A stretch of DNA of 64,000 nt from Phytopythium helicoides (GCA_024867545.1 JANFNE010000038.1:248001-312000); one strand, 5' to 3'. Counted from the first letter of the stretch, positions 51,766 through 62,985 are shown. Program-made: numbers and translations. Notes: a model not told the origin generated them from the letters alone.

Positions 51766-53418
51766 ATGGCGACAGGCGGCGGTCAAGATGGAGCGCGGCC
51801 GGCCGTGGCCGTGCTGTTCACGGCCCGCAGCGCGCGCTCGCGCGAGGGAGAGCTGCTGGCCAAGTATGTGGGGCTATGTATGGCAGCGGGCGGGCTCTGC
51901 GCGCGCGTGGCGGTCGTGGGCGTGGCGGGAGCGTCGGGTGAAGCCGGCGTGAAGACGGGAGCAAGCGCGGCGAGACGCAGCGACGGCGTTGTCATCTCTC
52001 CCGAGCGCCTCCCGACGGGGATCTACAAGGAGAGCGACGATTTGAGTGTGCTGGAGGGCTGCGCACTGTGGGTTTTGCTGCTGGATGCTGGTGAGACGCT
52101 GCAGATGGCCGAGAAGCTCAATAAGCGGTGAGAGAGGTGGTGTGGGGATTGTGTTGTGTAGTTTGTGTGGGCTGATGCTCGAGCGCAGGTTCAAGAAGAA
52201 GGAAGGAGACAAGAAGCGCGTGGTGCTGAGCCTCCAGACGTCGCTGCGGCGCCTTGCGCAGCTCAGCCAAGCGTGAGTGGATGCGGGATTTTGGCTTTCT
52301 GAAGCAGAACTGATGAGGAGTATCTTTTGATTGAAGTTTCCCGGACGATATCGTGCTGCACGGAGGAGTCGGCTTCCAAGTTATCAAGGATAAAGACGGC
52401 GTGCTGCGGCAGCTGTCGCAGGGCTGCTACTTTGTGGAGCGACTCGCGTACGTGAAAATGCTGATGCGAGATCTATGCTGCAGCATTCAGGGTGCTAATC
52501 GTGAGGAACTAATTGTTGCAGGCAAGAGAAAGTGTCCGCGCTCTTTGCTATTGACATCCTCGAGAGCACTGGCATTCAAGCGTTGAGTCGACGCAACGTG
52601 CAAGGTAAGCGTTGAACGACGATTGGTGAACACACCCAGCTGCAACTCACAGTACCGCGATGTTTTTGCAGCTCTGAAGTGGGGAACGTCAATGTTGCGT
52701 GCGTTCTACTACATCAATGCCCTCACTGGGCAAAGCGTTTACGACGGCCTCCGTGATCGCAACATTCGCCTGCTCTACCTGCAAACGCTCGTTGAAATGT
52801 CTGAGCTGCTGAACCTTGTAATGGCTTCAAATGCTGCGCGCGCAGCCCAGCAAGACGGCAAGAAACAGTCTGGATCGGCGCATTGGGCTCCAGACCCAAT
52901 CGCCGTGACTTACCTTCCTTTGCACAGCGTGATTGTGCTGCTCCCGCTTCCGAACTGGATCTTCAATACGCTGATCGTGCGCATTTTTGACTTTGGTCTT
53001 GCGGACTCGTCATTTCTTGGACAAGATATTACCACGGTGGGTAATGCTGATGCACACAAGTTACTGACGATTGCGCGTGTTAACGAAAAGATTGATGTGT
53101 GGCGTACAGCAAGACTTTGCTGCTGGGCTGAAGACAAGCATCGAGGACGAATTCCGTGACATGTTTGAGCTTGCCGAGGGCCGCGATGTATCGCTACCTA
53201 CTCTTCGATGGCTGCACACAACAGTTACTGGCGCGGTCGCGAAGACAGCCGAGCAGCAGAAGCAAGGAGAGGGCAAATCACTTACGATTCGCAGCGATAT
53301 CTTGCGGTCTCAAGTGCAGATTTCTCGGGAGAGCACCGCGGCGTCGCGCACGTTCTTCCTCAAGCTCTCAATCACTGTGCTACTAACGGTTCTTTTGATC
53401 ACGTTCTTGACGCGGTAA
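51766..53418 (+). CDS. ApbA/PanE (ketopantoate reductase)-like protein with C-terminal membrane helix
   Basis: Exons 51766-52127, 52189-52272, 52337-52447, 52522-52604, 52672-53036, 53110-53418 (437 aa, phases consistent). The middle resembles the ApbA/PanE fold: VVLSLQTSLRRLAQL, FPDDIVLHGGVGFQVIKDKD, ALKWGTSMLRAFYYINALTG and a later VEMSEL, where PanE places its conserved Lys/Asn and Glu. The N-terminal GxGxxG nucleotide loop is not evident (AVLFTARSARSREGELLAKY), so activity is uncertain. The protein ends with a hydrophobic helix (FFLKLSITVLLTVLLITFL), implying a tail anchor in an organelle membrane, which is unusual for this family. Confidence 0.6.
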
Positions 53419-53604
53419 ATGGTTTCACCCGTTGGTTTGTCGTTGTGAGCACTGAATCGGTTAATTCGATCGTTGTGAGTTGGAGTTCCAAGCAAATAGC
53501 AATGATGAGGTAGTTAGGCTCAGTGAAAGGTTGCCAACTACCAACAAGTTCATTCTCCGCTTGACCAATTGTTAGTTGTTCCTACAAAATGAGCCTCTCA
53601 AGTT

Positions 53605-55584
53605 TTACGCCATCTTGACCAGCTTCTCATCGCGCTGCACAGCACGGTCGATGATAACAGACTGAGCGTACGGATCGTAGCGTGCGTGGAACGGCTTCTT
53701 CAGGTCCTCGCAGAACTCGCGCATTCGGTGCTTGGCATCGCTCTGGTAAATGCCATACAACATGAGTGTTCTGCCAAAAACGCAAGTTACAACAAGCGAG
53801 GGAACTCACCAAGCTCTCTGCAACATAATAGATCGGCTGGTACGTAGTAATGGGATACTTCTGCTTGCACGCCGAGAAGGGGTCCCACGGACGGTACTCT
53901 GGGGGAGGGCTGCCATCTGCCCGATGCTTCGCGCATGCATGCTCAAGCTCACCAAAACTTGAAAGAAGACCAGCACCATAAGCCTATAGCAGAGAGATCG
54001 ACAACGATAAGCATGGAAACAGTGGATGCTCGCGAGAAGGAGATCAAGAGAACGGACCTTGTACTCGCCCTTCTGCTTCGTCAGACCAAACTCAACCGAG
54101 AACCAGTAGCACTGTTCGCGCGATACAAACAAATATTAGACCCCACGTCGCAAACCAAGAAGGTGAACATGTGTACGAACCGTCGCAAGACGCTCAATTT
54201 CCTCATCACTAGCACCAAGCGAAGCGAGTCCGACCTCATGCGAGAAGTCAGCAAAGTCGGGGTCCTACCAAGCATAACCAGCCAGGTCAGAGCGCATCCA
54301 CAATAGCTTGCAAAATAGTGGGCACGGAGCTCACAGCAAACATCGGAGCGTGGCCCATCAGCTCGTGGCAAATGTCGGGCTCCGGAGTATAAAGCGGGAC
54401 AGAGTGGTGACGGATGTACTGTCGAGCCGATCCGTTAGAATCTCCACAAAAGCAATTGCTGAATTCAGACATAGCCTTACCTGCGTCGAAAAGAACACGC
54501 GGAAAGCCAAGCCGTTGAGAAAGTCACGCGACGAAAGTAGTCCTCCAACAGGGCGAAGGGTAAAGCCCGTGCATTCCTTGAGAAAGTTCGAGATATCTTG
54601 CTGCTGCGGGATGTTGTCCTCCGAGTATCCGCAGTTGGACTCAAGGAGCGGGATGATGTAGTTAAACTCATCGCACGCGTACTGCTTCCAGTAGGACTTC
54701 ATGCGCTTGTAGACGGCTCCCCACGTATCAATCTGCGCTCAAACGACAAATGCACCATCAGCAACGTTGAGATATTTGCATTCGAGGAAATGATCACAAA
54801 CCTCGTTCTGCGTGTACTTGATCCGCGGGATCTCCTCGCCTTGGCGGTACTTTTGCGCGAGCTCCGCGAAGGTGTCACGACGCGCACGGTACGTCTTGTC
54901 CTGTAAATGGCCAGCAATGTCTCTCGATTAGCACGATACACTTGAACCATGCACGCAAGGCAACGCGTACGTTGAATCCCGGGTGGTCCGACTCGAGATC
55001 CGTGCCAGCGTCCAGCACCTGCGAGACCGAGCGGTCAAGCTCGTTGATCTTGCGCGGGAACCACGGAACTGCATCATACCGGTTAGATCGCATATTCACC
55101 TGCTCAAGCAGCTCCAGCAGACACACCCTTCTTGTCGTGGAGCACGATGAGCTCAAGGCAGCTCTCCTCGAGGTCCTCCATGAGTGCGTCGACGGCCTTG
55201 TCGCCGCGCTTGCCCTCGAAGTCAATGTAGAAGCGGTAGTTCTGGTTGTGGCCCTTAGCGGGGCGGCTCTCGATGCGCGTCATGTTCACGTCGTGCTTCC
55301 AGAAGAACTTGAGCGTCTCCTGGAGCGAGCCGGGCCCGTCCTCGACCTCCATGAGGATGCTCGTCTTGTTGTCCTCATTCTCGCTCGTGACATACTGGCG
55401 CACAGCGACTCCCGACCGCAGCGCCTGTTGGCCAACAAAGATCTCACACCGCGTCAAATGGCTGCACCATGAGACAGACGGCGCGATTAAAGCCGCTGCT
55501 GGCGAAACGAGGCCGCACCTGCAGGCTCGGGGGGATGCGCACGGCCGAGCGGTTGGCGACGCGGAGCGCAGAGCGTAGCAGCAT
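53605..55584 (-). CDS. PAH: Phenylalanine 4-hydroxylase with ACT domain
   Basis: Iron- and pterin-dependent conversion of phenylalanine to tyrosine. Ten minus-strand exons: 55584-55480, 55424-55127, 55068-54971, 54900-54802, 54732-54481, 54418-54335, 54264-54181, 54111-54058, 53983-53810, 53742-53605 (461 aa; human about 452). Modules: Arg-rich mitochondrial-like leader ([16 protein letters not shown]), regulatory ACT domain ([20 protein letters not shown], later IESRP) and catalytic domain ([34 protein letters not shown]). The iron ligands are the two His of [11 protein letters not shown] and the Glu of YWFSVEFGL. The first intron may alternatively start 12 bases later (GTGCAG), which adds four residues but leaves a 43-nt intron. 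Confidence 0.94.
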
Positions 55585-56060
55585 CGGCGAGTGCGGCGAG
55601 GGAAATGCGAAGCGGCAAGTGGCGGCCAGCGGTGCGATCGGAAAGTGCGGCCGCGATGAGCTGGCGCGGAAAGCAGGCAACCGAGCGTGGCGCGTCCGTA
55701 ATAACAGCTACCATAAACTATAATGATAAATGTAAAAATGTATTTACACAGGTCATTGATGTATTATGATATATTATGAACTGATGAAAACAGCATCGTA
55801 TTAGGATGTTGTATCGTATTATACAGGATTCAAATGAGCGGTATTGAAGCTGCGGTGGTCGTGGTTGACGCGAATAGTGGACCCCTCTCATCAAATTGAT
55901 TGGTCCACTCCACACTGCGCTGTCAAAGGTGGTCATCTTTGTAGTTTTCGGTAAGAGGGTTGGCGTGGCGTATGTTGGCGTGGGCCACACGAACGCCTCC
56001 CCGTCGTATCCATTGCCAAGGGGAGAAGCGAGAAAGCGCGAAAGGGACGACGGGATCTCC
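55585..56060. other. Divergent promoter region, PAH and RAD23
   Basis: 476 bases between the two starts. An AT-rich patch at about 55715-55830 lies in the middle. No gene seen. Confidence 0.5.
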
Positions 56061-57670
56061 ATGAAGCTCACGGTCAAGACGCTGCAGGGCGTGGCCTTCC
56101 CGATCGAGGCCGAGCTCGAGGACACGGTGCGTGTGAAGCGCTAGTCGCGCGCTTTCCGCTGGTGTCTTTGCGGTCCGCAAGGGCCACGTGGGGCCGCGGA
56201 AAGGGGCGGAAAGAAAGATTCGTTCTCCCGCGAGGGTCGGGGCGTGTGCTCACGTGCTGGCTTGGATATATGCACAGGTGCTGGCGACCAAGCAGAAGAT
56301 CGAGGCGGAGAAGGGGTTTGCGGCCGCCCAGCAGAAGCTCATCCACGCGGGAAAGGTGCTCAAGGATGAAAGCAAGCTCGAGGAGTACGGCGTCAAGGAG
56401 AACGACTTCCTCGTCGTCATGGTGACCAAGGTGCGCCTCGGTCGTCGATCCTTCCGGATGGTAGTACAGAACTGACGATGTGTTGCCTGCTATAGCCCAA
56501 GGCTGCGCGTGCGACGCCTGCGGCGGCGGCTCCTTCGACGGCGGCGGCGGCCGCCCCTGCCGCCACTCCGGCGGCTGCGGCGCCTGCTGCGGCTGCCCCC
56601 GCGCCGAGCACTTCCTCGGCCTCGAGCAGCAGCACGGCCACGTCAGCTGCTGTCTCGACGCCCTCGGCGGCCCCTGCCACGGCCTCCACTTCCGCTGCTC
56701 CTGCGACTGCTGCCGCTGCGGTGAGGCTTCTAGAACATTCAATAGTGCTGCCATATCAACGAGTGCTGATGAGGAAACCTTGCTGTCCAACAGAACGACC
56801 AGTCGAGCGAGACGGTTCGCCAGCTTTGTGACATGGGATTCCCCGAGGACCAGGTCCGCAGCGCGCTGCGCGCTGCCTTCAACAACCCGGAGCGCGCAGT
56901 CGAGTACCTGATGAATGGTATCCCCGAGGGGCTTAACGCGTCCGCAGCCGACAGCTGCTCCTAGTGCTGCTGGGGGAAGTGCTGGCTCGGATGCCAACGC
57001 GCTGGATGCGCTTCGCAACCATCCGCAGTTTGACTCGCTTCGCCAGCTTATCCAGTCGAACCCGGCCGCGCTTCCTGCGGTTCTCCAGCAGATTGGCGGA
57101 CAGAGCCCTGAGCTCCTGCGTCTCATCCACCAGAACCAGGACCAGTTTGTGCAGATGCTGAATGAGCCTGTTGGAACGCGCTCGGCTGGATCAGCGCCGT
57201 CACCTGGTGCTGGTGCTGGCGCGGGTGCTTCCCCTTTCGACATGGGTCTCGGTGCCGGTGGAATGCCGACGCCTCAGCAGATTCAGCAGCTCGTGGAATC
57301 TTTGACGCCCGAACAGCAGGCACAAATGGCTGCGCAAATGGGCATGACCCCTGAGCAGTTGCGGGGACTGTCCCAAATGCTGAGCAACCTCCCACCCGGC
57401 GCAATGGAGCAGATGATGGCCTCAATGGGTGGTGCTCAAGGTGACTTCGGTGGCATGGGTGGTGCGGGTCAGCAAGCGCATCGTATCGAGCTGACGGCTG
57501 ACGAGGCCGCGGCTGTTGACCGCCTTTGCGATCTCGGTTTCGACCGCACGGAGGTCATTCAGGCGTACCTTGCGTGTGACAAGAACGAGGCGCTTGCTGC
57601 CAACTTCCTTATGGATAGCGCAGAGAACTTTGGCGGCGGCGCGGGTGGCGACGACGACATTTACGGCTAA
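56061..57670 (+). CDS. RAD23: RAD23, UBL-UBA proteasome shuttle (apparent frame break)
   Basis: Exons 56061-56126, 56278-56430, 56496-56720, then 56794 onward. UBL domain [20 protein letters not shown] through [14 protein letters not shown]; Ala/Pro/Ser linker; UBA1 ([20 protein letters not shown], ending [10 protein letters not shown]); XPC-binding/STI1 ([20 protein letters not shown]); Gln/Gly/Met-rich region; UBA2 ([20 protein letters not shown]). RAD23 carries ubiquitinated clients to the proteasome, helps nucleotide excision repair and in yeast binds Png1. Between UBA1 and the XPC-binding domain the frame shifts: the UBA1 frame stops at 56962, the next frame is open through 56951-57670. 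Either one base is inserted or lost, or a 37-nt intron (56918-56954, with CTTAAC) is spliced, which would remove the conserved GIPEG. I favour a sequence error or true indel. Confidence 0.85.
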
Positions 57671-58061
57671 GGTTCCCACTACGTAGCATGATATGCGAGG
57701 CTAAGTGGCGAAAAACAAGTATCCAGTCGCTCGTTTTGTTGGTGCTTTCGTTTATCGTCTCGCTTGTACTCGGATTGCCTGGTTGTTTCCAATCGACGAA
57801 TAGTATACTAGTCCGTGGACTCTGAAGGAGGTGTGCGTTCGCCAGCGCCAGCTTCGTGTTATTGAAGTCAGAACGGCTATATCGAGATGGGAACTCGCAA
57901 TCACGCTTGGCGCAGAGAAAACCGTATAAATAGCAGGTGCGCGACGCGCATTTGTGCGTTGTGGTCCCATTTCGGGAATCGCTTCTGTCATCCGCGAGCG
58001 TCACGCAGGGTCCCAATCAGTCTGACGCCAAGACATCAGCAGAAGGGGTGCTCTGAGAACG
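57671..58061. other. Intergenic region with promoter of the MAPK15-like gene
   Basis: 391 bases. TATAAATA at 57925-57932, followed by CATTTGTG (57949) and CCCATTTCGGG (about 57966), forms a TATA plus weak Inr/FPR set upstream of 58062. A CCAAT lies at 58013. Confidence 0.4.
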
Positions 58062-59344
58062 ATGGGGGAAGAAGTTGAGAAGCACATCCTGCGCAAGTAC
58101 GAACTGCTGCAAAAGCTCGGTAAAGGCGTAAGTGGACTAGTTGCTCGTGCAGGTGCACCACGCTCAAGGAAATCCCGACTCATCCACAGTGTATTGATCT
58201 AGGCGTACGGGATCGTTTGGAAAGCAATCGACAAAAACACCCGCCAGGTCGTGGCACTCAAGAAATGCTTTGATGCATTCCGCAACGCTACGGACGCGCA
58301 GCGCACATTTCGTGAGGTCATGTATCTACAGGAGCTCAACGGGCATGCCAACATTATTCGCCTCTTGAACGTCGTCAAGGCGGACAATGATCGTGATATT
58401 TATCTCGTCTTCGACTTTATGGGTACGCATCGTATGAACCAAGTGGTGGTTTACAGCGCAGACTAATTTTTTGTTGCCAAAATGTCCCTCAGAGACCGAT
58501 TTGCACGCCGTGATCCGCGCCAACATTCTGGAAGAGATCCACAAGAAGTATATTATATACCAGCTACTCAAGTCACTCAAGTATATGCACTCTGCTGAGC
58601 TTCTTCATCGCGATATCAAGCCGAGCAATTTACTACTGAACGCGGACTGCCATACCAAGCTTTGCGATTTTGGTCTTTGTCGCTCCGTCGCAGAAGTTAC
58701 TGGGCCAAGTCCTGTCTTGACAGACTATGTAGCAACGCGCTGGTATCGAGCTCCAGAGATATTGCTTGGCTCAACTCGCTATACGAAAGCTGTGGATATG
58801 TGGGCTGTCGGGTGCATCGTCGCGGAGATGGCTACTGGTCGGCCAGCATTTCCTGGTACGTCGACTATGAACCAGTTGGAACGTATTCTAGATGTGACAG
58901 GGCCTCCATCTCGCGACGATATCGAGAGTATCAATTCCCCTTTCGCTGCAACTATGATTGAAAGCCTCCCATGCCCAAAGCGAAGCCTCTCGAAGAGTTG
59001 TTCCCGAAAGCCTCTCCAGAGGCGATGGACCTCATCAAGCAGTGTTTCTGGGTACGTTGTTCTTTTATTCATTTGGATCGATGGAGTAGAATCTCATCAT
59101 ATTGTCGCCACAGTTTGACCCGAGTAAGCGTATTTCCTGCGCTGATGCGCTCAAACACCCGTACGTGGCGCAATTCCACAATGAAAAGGACGAGCCAAGT
59201 GCACCAGCGCCGCTGCAGATCGTCGTGGACGACAACACCAAGTACTCAGCCGCCGACTATCGTGACCGGCTATATCGCGAGATTATCAAGAAGAAGAAGG
59301 AGGTGCGTCGAAAGATGAACGGCGAACAGGACGCTGTCGCGTAG
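58062..59344 (+). CDS. MAPK15: MAPK15/ERK7-type protein kinase (apparent one-base deletion)
   Basis: Exons 58062-58127, 58203-58422, 58493-59051, 59114-59344, about 358 aa. The family is recognised from [20 protein letters not shown] and [12 protein letters not shown], typical of ERK7/8. Kinase landmarks: glycine loop GKGAYG, VALKK lysine, [11 protein letters not shown], activation loop TDY followed by [17 protein letters not shown]. The phospho-acceptor pair is TDY, not TEY. Near 58967-58971 (after MIESLP) the frame shifts by one base to continue as [18 protein letters not shown], which is conserved sequence; no satisfactory intron explains it, although a 53-nt one starting at 58928 is formally possible. 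ERK7 kinases act in ciliogenesis and autophagy in other eukaryotes. The C-terminus ends soon after the kinase domain. Confidence 0.85.
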
Positions 59345-59721
59345 TTAGCAGACCGACAACAACTACAGTAGTGGTAGCAAACATCCTCATACACCATATT
59401 GAAAAAAAAAAACAAACACACAAAAAGTCGTGATAGCATTTTCATCAAGTTCACCTCACCATCTTGTCCTTCAAGATCCATGAACTTGGCACGACGAGTT
59501 GAACGCGCTCCATCAAGAAACAAGCAAAAAAAAAAGTTGGGCATTCCCTCCGGATTGTGTCGTCCACTTCATCTCGAATTTCCCCCTTTCTTTTCGTCCA
59601 GTCCCGCGCTTCCAATTGAAATCATTTCAGCCAATGAAAGCCGGGGGTTATCCAGAGAAATCCCGCGAAACACACTTGAGGAAAGGACGACACGACGGAC
59701 GGACCGACGGGGCGGTCGGGC
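59345..59721. other. Intergenic region
   Basis: 377 bases with two poly-A tracts (59401-59412, 59526-59535) and an initiator-like CACTTCATCTCGAATTTCCC around 59564-59584, about 140 bases before the NELF-B-like start. Confidence 0.45.
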
Positions 59722-62197
59722 ATGGGCGACGCGCTCAAGCTGACGCTCAAGCTGCCGCCGGGCGCGCTGGCGGCGCAGCTGCTGCAGGACGACGAGCGCG
59801 CGCAGGCGCAGGCGCAGCCGCTGGACGAGTCGGCGCTGCTGCTGGGCGCGCGCGGCGGCGCGGCCGTCAAGGAGCTGCTGACCACGGCGCCGAACATCGA
59901 GGAGGCGATTCGCGACTTCCAGGCGGCGCACGGCGTGGCGGCGGCGCACGCGCAGATCGTGGCGCGCAAGCGCAGGAAGCAGGAGGCGGCGGGCGCGCGC
60001 TCGCTGGCGCCGCCCGTGCAGCTGCTGGACCTGCTGGCCGTGCGCCGCTCGGCGGTGTACTCGGCGCTGCTGGACAAGCTGCTGCACGAGATGCTGCTGC
60101 GCGTGAAGGAGCTGCCGCAGAGCGAGCTGCAGCGCGCGCTAGAGGCCACCTTCCCCTACATTGAGTTCCGAGAGCTGCGCGCCGTGCCCATTGCTATCCT
60201 CTCGCGCCAGGACGACACGCCAGAGGCGTACCTGCGCGAGCTCACGGAGAACCGCCGCATCCTGGCCGAGCTGCCCATCCACGTGCGACGCAAGATCCTA
60301 CAGGTTGACAGGCAGGAGCTGCAGCTCTTCGTCGATGAGTGCACGAGGGAGTACGTGCAGGACCAGGTCGCGTGGTACACGGAGCACCCGTCGCGAACGA
60401 GCGCAGGGCAGCTGCGGAGGAAGGGCAGCGCATCGCTGCTTCGCAAGCGCAGCGCTGGAGACTTGAATGCCGACAACTTGTGGAACGTTTCGAGCCACGT
60501 GCCGACGTCGGTGGGGACGCCAACGTCTTCTTCATCGGCAACAGGCTGGCGACCGCCGTCCCTCGTACTCCCCAGATGACCGCCGACACAATAGCCCCGC
60601 GCTCGTTAAGCTAGCAGAAATGCTGGGCGACTCGGAGGAGCTGTACCGCTCAACGCTTGAAGTCTGGAAGGAGTACATTGTTGCTGGGAACATCCCAGGC
60701 GGAGACGGCCCATCGCACAATAAGGAGTACGTCGACTATGTGCCGTTTCTCGGTGCCATGCGCGCTGACCTTGCAAACCTCCAGCGCGATAAGACGACCC
60801 CGCTGTTACGCACTGATCCCCTGCACAAGTTTATTTGGTTTTTGGACCGTGCGCTGAAGAGCCAAACACTAGAGCTCGCACAGCTGCACGAGTTGCTTGG
60901 GTTTGTGGGAAAGCTCCGGGTGGGCGATCTCCCGCCGAACAAAAAGTTCAAGAAGACGACAGCCAACGGGGCTGACATGCAGGAGGAAGAAGAGAACTTT
61001 GAGGTCGTGCTTGGCCCTCCGCCGGTGGACGAGCTGCTGGCAGTTCTTGACAAGATTGCGAAATCGGATGTCCGACAAATTTTTGCTGAGCCCGTGCCCG
61101 ACGACGTTCCCAAGTACCGCGAGATTATCACGGAGCCCATGGATCTATCAACGATGCGCAAGAAGGCGAAGAAGGGCAAGTACAAGACGCTCGAGATGTT
61201 TACTGAAGACTTCAACCTGATGATTCGGAATTGCCTCACCTTCAACCCTGACACGACCGTTTTCTACAAGGAAGGCAAGCGCATTGGAAAGCGCGGCAAC
61301 GAGCTGATCGAGAAGAGTGCAGTTGCTTTGCGTGGTGAGCCTCAGCGTATTCGTGCGAAGAAGCGTCGAAAGAGTGGTCCTGGTGAGGCGGTTGCGATGC
61401 TGACGAGCTCTGGCGTGACGTCGTTGAAGGACTATGGAGATGTCGATCAATCTGGGATGATTCCCGAAGGCATGTGTGATGAGATGCTTGCGGATGTAGC
61501 GATGATACTGTCCGACCCGTACGTGAAGCACCTGCTCTGCGATGCGCTGATGCGAAAACTAGTGATTTGCTGGCAAAAGAAGGAGCTACCAACAGACAAC
61601 TTGACTTGCCGAGCACTCGTCCAGCTTCTCCAGATTGGCAACCCGTCTAGTGTTCGCCGTATGATTCGGAAAAATGATTACGTGCTCCGTGCGTCACAAG
61701 TTGTTACTATGCGTGTGGCGCTGCCGTTGCTGCTGCGCTCGATGATGTCTTTCCACGTTGTGAATGGCTTTTCCGGTGTTCCTGAAGAATCATTGGCGTC
61801 GCAGGAAGATATCCTGAATCCAGTGCTATGGGAGAACGTACTTCGAGCTAGTTCGGCTATCCGGTCCCTTACAAAGACGTTTGCGGTCCAATGCCTTGTT
61901 GACCATCAAGTTGAGGTGAGTGCCAAGCTGCTTCAGTTCCTGCTTGCGGCCGATGTGTCACTATTGCGCGATCGTGTTCTTCTCCACGCCGTTGGAGAAG
62001 TTGTGATTGAACAACTTAAGACACAGATCGCGACAATCGGCGACACTAAGAGTACAACCAACGGAAACACCGTAGAGGCTCACGAAAGCGGCGAAATTAT
62101 CGCTGAGCTTCGTGATAGGGTGGAGGATATCTCTGTATTCAGGCTTCTCGTGATTGACTTCTTCGTTGAAACCCTTGCTCTTCGAGTCGAGAAATGA
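59722..62197 (+). CDS. NELF-B (COBRA1)-like protein with an embedded bromodomain
   Basis: NELF-B is a subunit of the complex that pauses RNA polymerase II. The N-terminal part (to about residue 260) has the family pattern NIEEAIRDFQAAHGV, then FPYIEFRELRAVPIAIL. After a junction, the NELF-B signature DPLHKFIWFLDRAL appears (about 60815), then a bromodomain (about 61010-61320: FAEPVPDDVPKYREII, EPMDLSTMRKK, and NCLTFNPD with the acetyl-lysine-binding Asn), then NELF-B resumes with MLADVAMILSDPYVKHLL, which mirrors the human VLGDLSMILCDP block. The frame changes once between about 60480 and 60595; an intron ending at 60594 (aatag) with a weak GTC donor, for example about 88 nt long, would repair it. 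Residues after 62197 may continue in the next frame. Confidence 0.72.
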
Positions 62198-62985
62198 AGG
62201 ACACGAGTGGGTTTGTCGTTGAAATCATAGAGTCGCCTTCTGACGGCGTCAACGAACAATCGCCGCAAACGGTTGAAAGGGTGGTCGCTGGCTTTCCTGT
62301 TCCAGCATTCTACGAGAAGACAGCGATGATTTTGGCTGCGGTGACTGAATTGGTAGAGAAGTCGATTCCAGCAAGATCGAGTCGGTCATGGCACCCTTAC
62401 GCGCGAAGGGTACTAAGTGATCTGCGTGCGTTCTCCTCTTTTGAAGACTTTAAGTCGCTGTGGGACAGCGAGATCTTCGCGGCGTGCAAGAAATACTTTG
62501 ACGCGATATTAGTCAAATGTCCAAGTGTTCGCAGTGAGCTGTTCCGGCCTGACGAGAAGGTGGTGTCAACTGCAAACGGATCGCACGCCAACGGTTTTAA
62601 GTCAGAGAAGAACGCCGAGGAAGTTGCCGCTAATACAGAAGAAACGAGAGCAGAATCTGCAGTGACTGCGTCGGCAGTTGCTGAAGATGAACCGATGAAG
62701 GAAGAGGCTAGTCAGGTTGCCAAGCAAGAATCGGAAGTGGAGAACCAGCCGGACGCGACTTCTGAGTTTCCGGGCACAACCGTAGAGGGTGAAGAGGTCC
62801 AGCCGGCGACCGAGTTGGTCAACGCGGCAATGGAGGATGTACAAACTGAGGAGGATAAGGCACAGGAGGCTGTGGTATCAAAAGAGAAGCCGACAGAATC
62901 GGCCGAGCCGGAGCAGGATCAACCCGAAAAGCAAGATACAGAGATCACTGCACCAACAGAAAGCCAAGAAGAAGTAGGGCACTAG
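62194..62985 (+). CDS. Probable C-terminal part of the NELF-B-like gene, or overlapping ORF
   Basis: 263 codons starting at an ATG that overlaps the stop of the previous frame (ATGA at 62194-62197). The first 110 residues are helical (FYEKTAMILAAVTELVEKSI) and could correspond to the end of NELF-B; the rest is a disordered Glu/Ala/Ser-rich tail (EPEQDQPEKQDTE). Dicistronic overlap is not expected in a nuclear gene. A 50-nt GT-AG intron at 62147-62196 (GTGATT...GAAG) would join it in frame to the upstream part, or a base error may be present. No separate function is inferred. Confidence 0.5.
   Translation: MKDTSGFVVEIIESPSDGVNEQSPQTVERVVAGFPVPAFYEKTAMILAAVTELVEKSIPARSSRSWHPYARRVLSDLRAFSSFEDFKSLWDSEIFAACKKYFDAILVKCPSVRSELFRPDEKVVSTANGSHANGFKSEKNAEEVAANTEETRAESAVTASAVAEDEPMKEEASQVAKQESEVENQPDATSEFPGTTVEGEEVQPATELVNAAMEDVQTEEDKAQEAVVSKEKPTESAEPEQDQPEKQDTEITAPTESQEEVGH

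Noticed and set aside
53771..53809. 39-nt intron before the last phenylalanine hydroxylase exon
   Set aside because: A 67-nt intron (53743-53809) joins directly to the conserved block [10 protein letters not shown] and fits the family better.
12264..55584. Phe/Tyr catabolic gene cluster (PAH with TAT)
   Set aside because: The two genes are about 40 kb apart with many unrelated genes between, so this is not a cluster in the functional sense.
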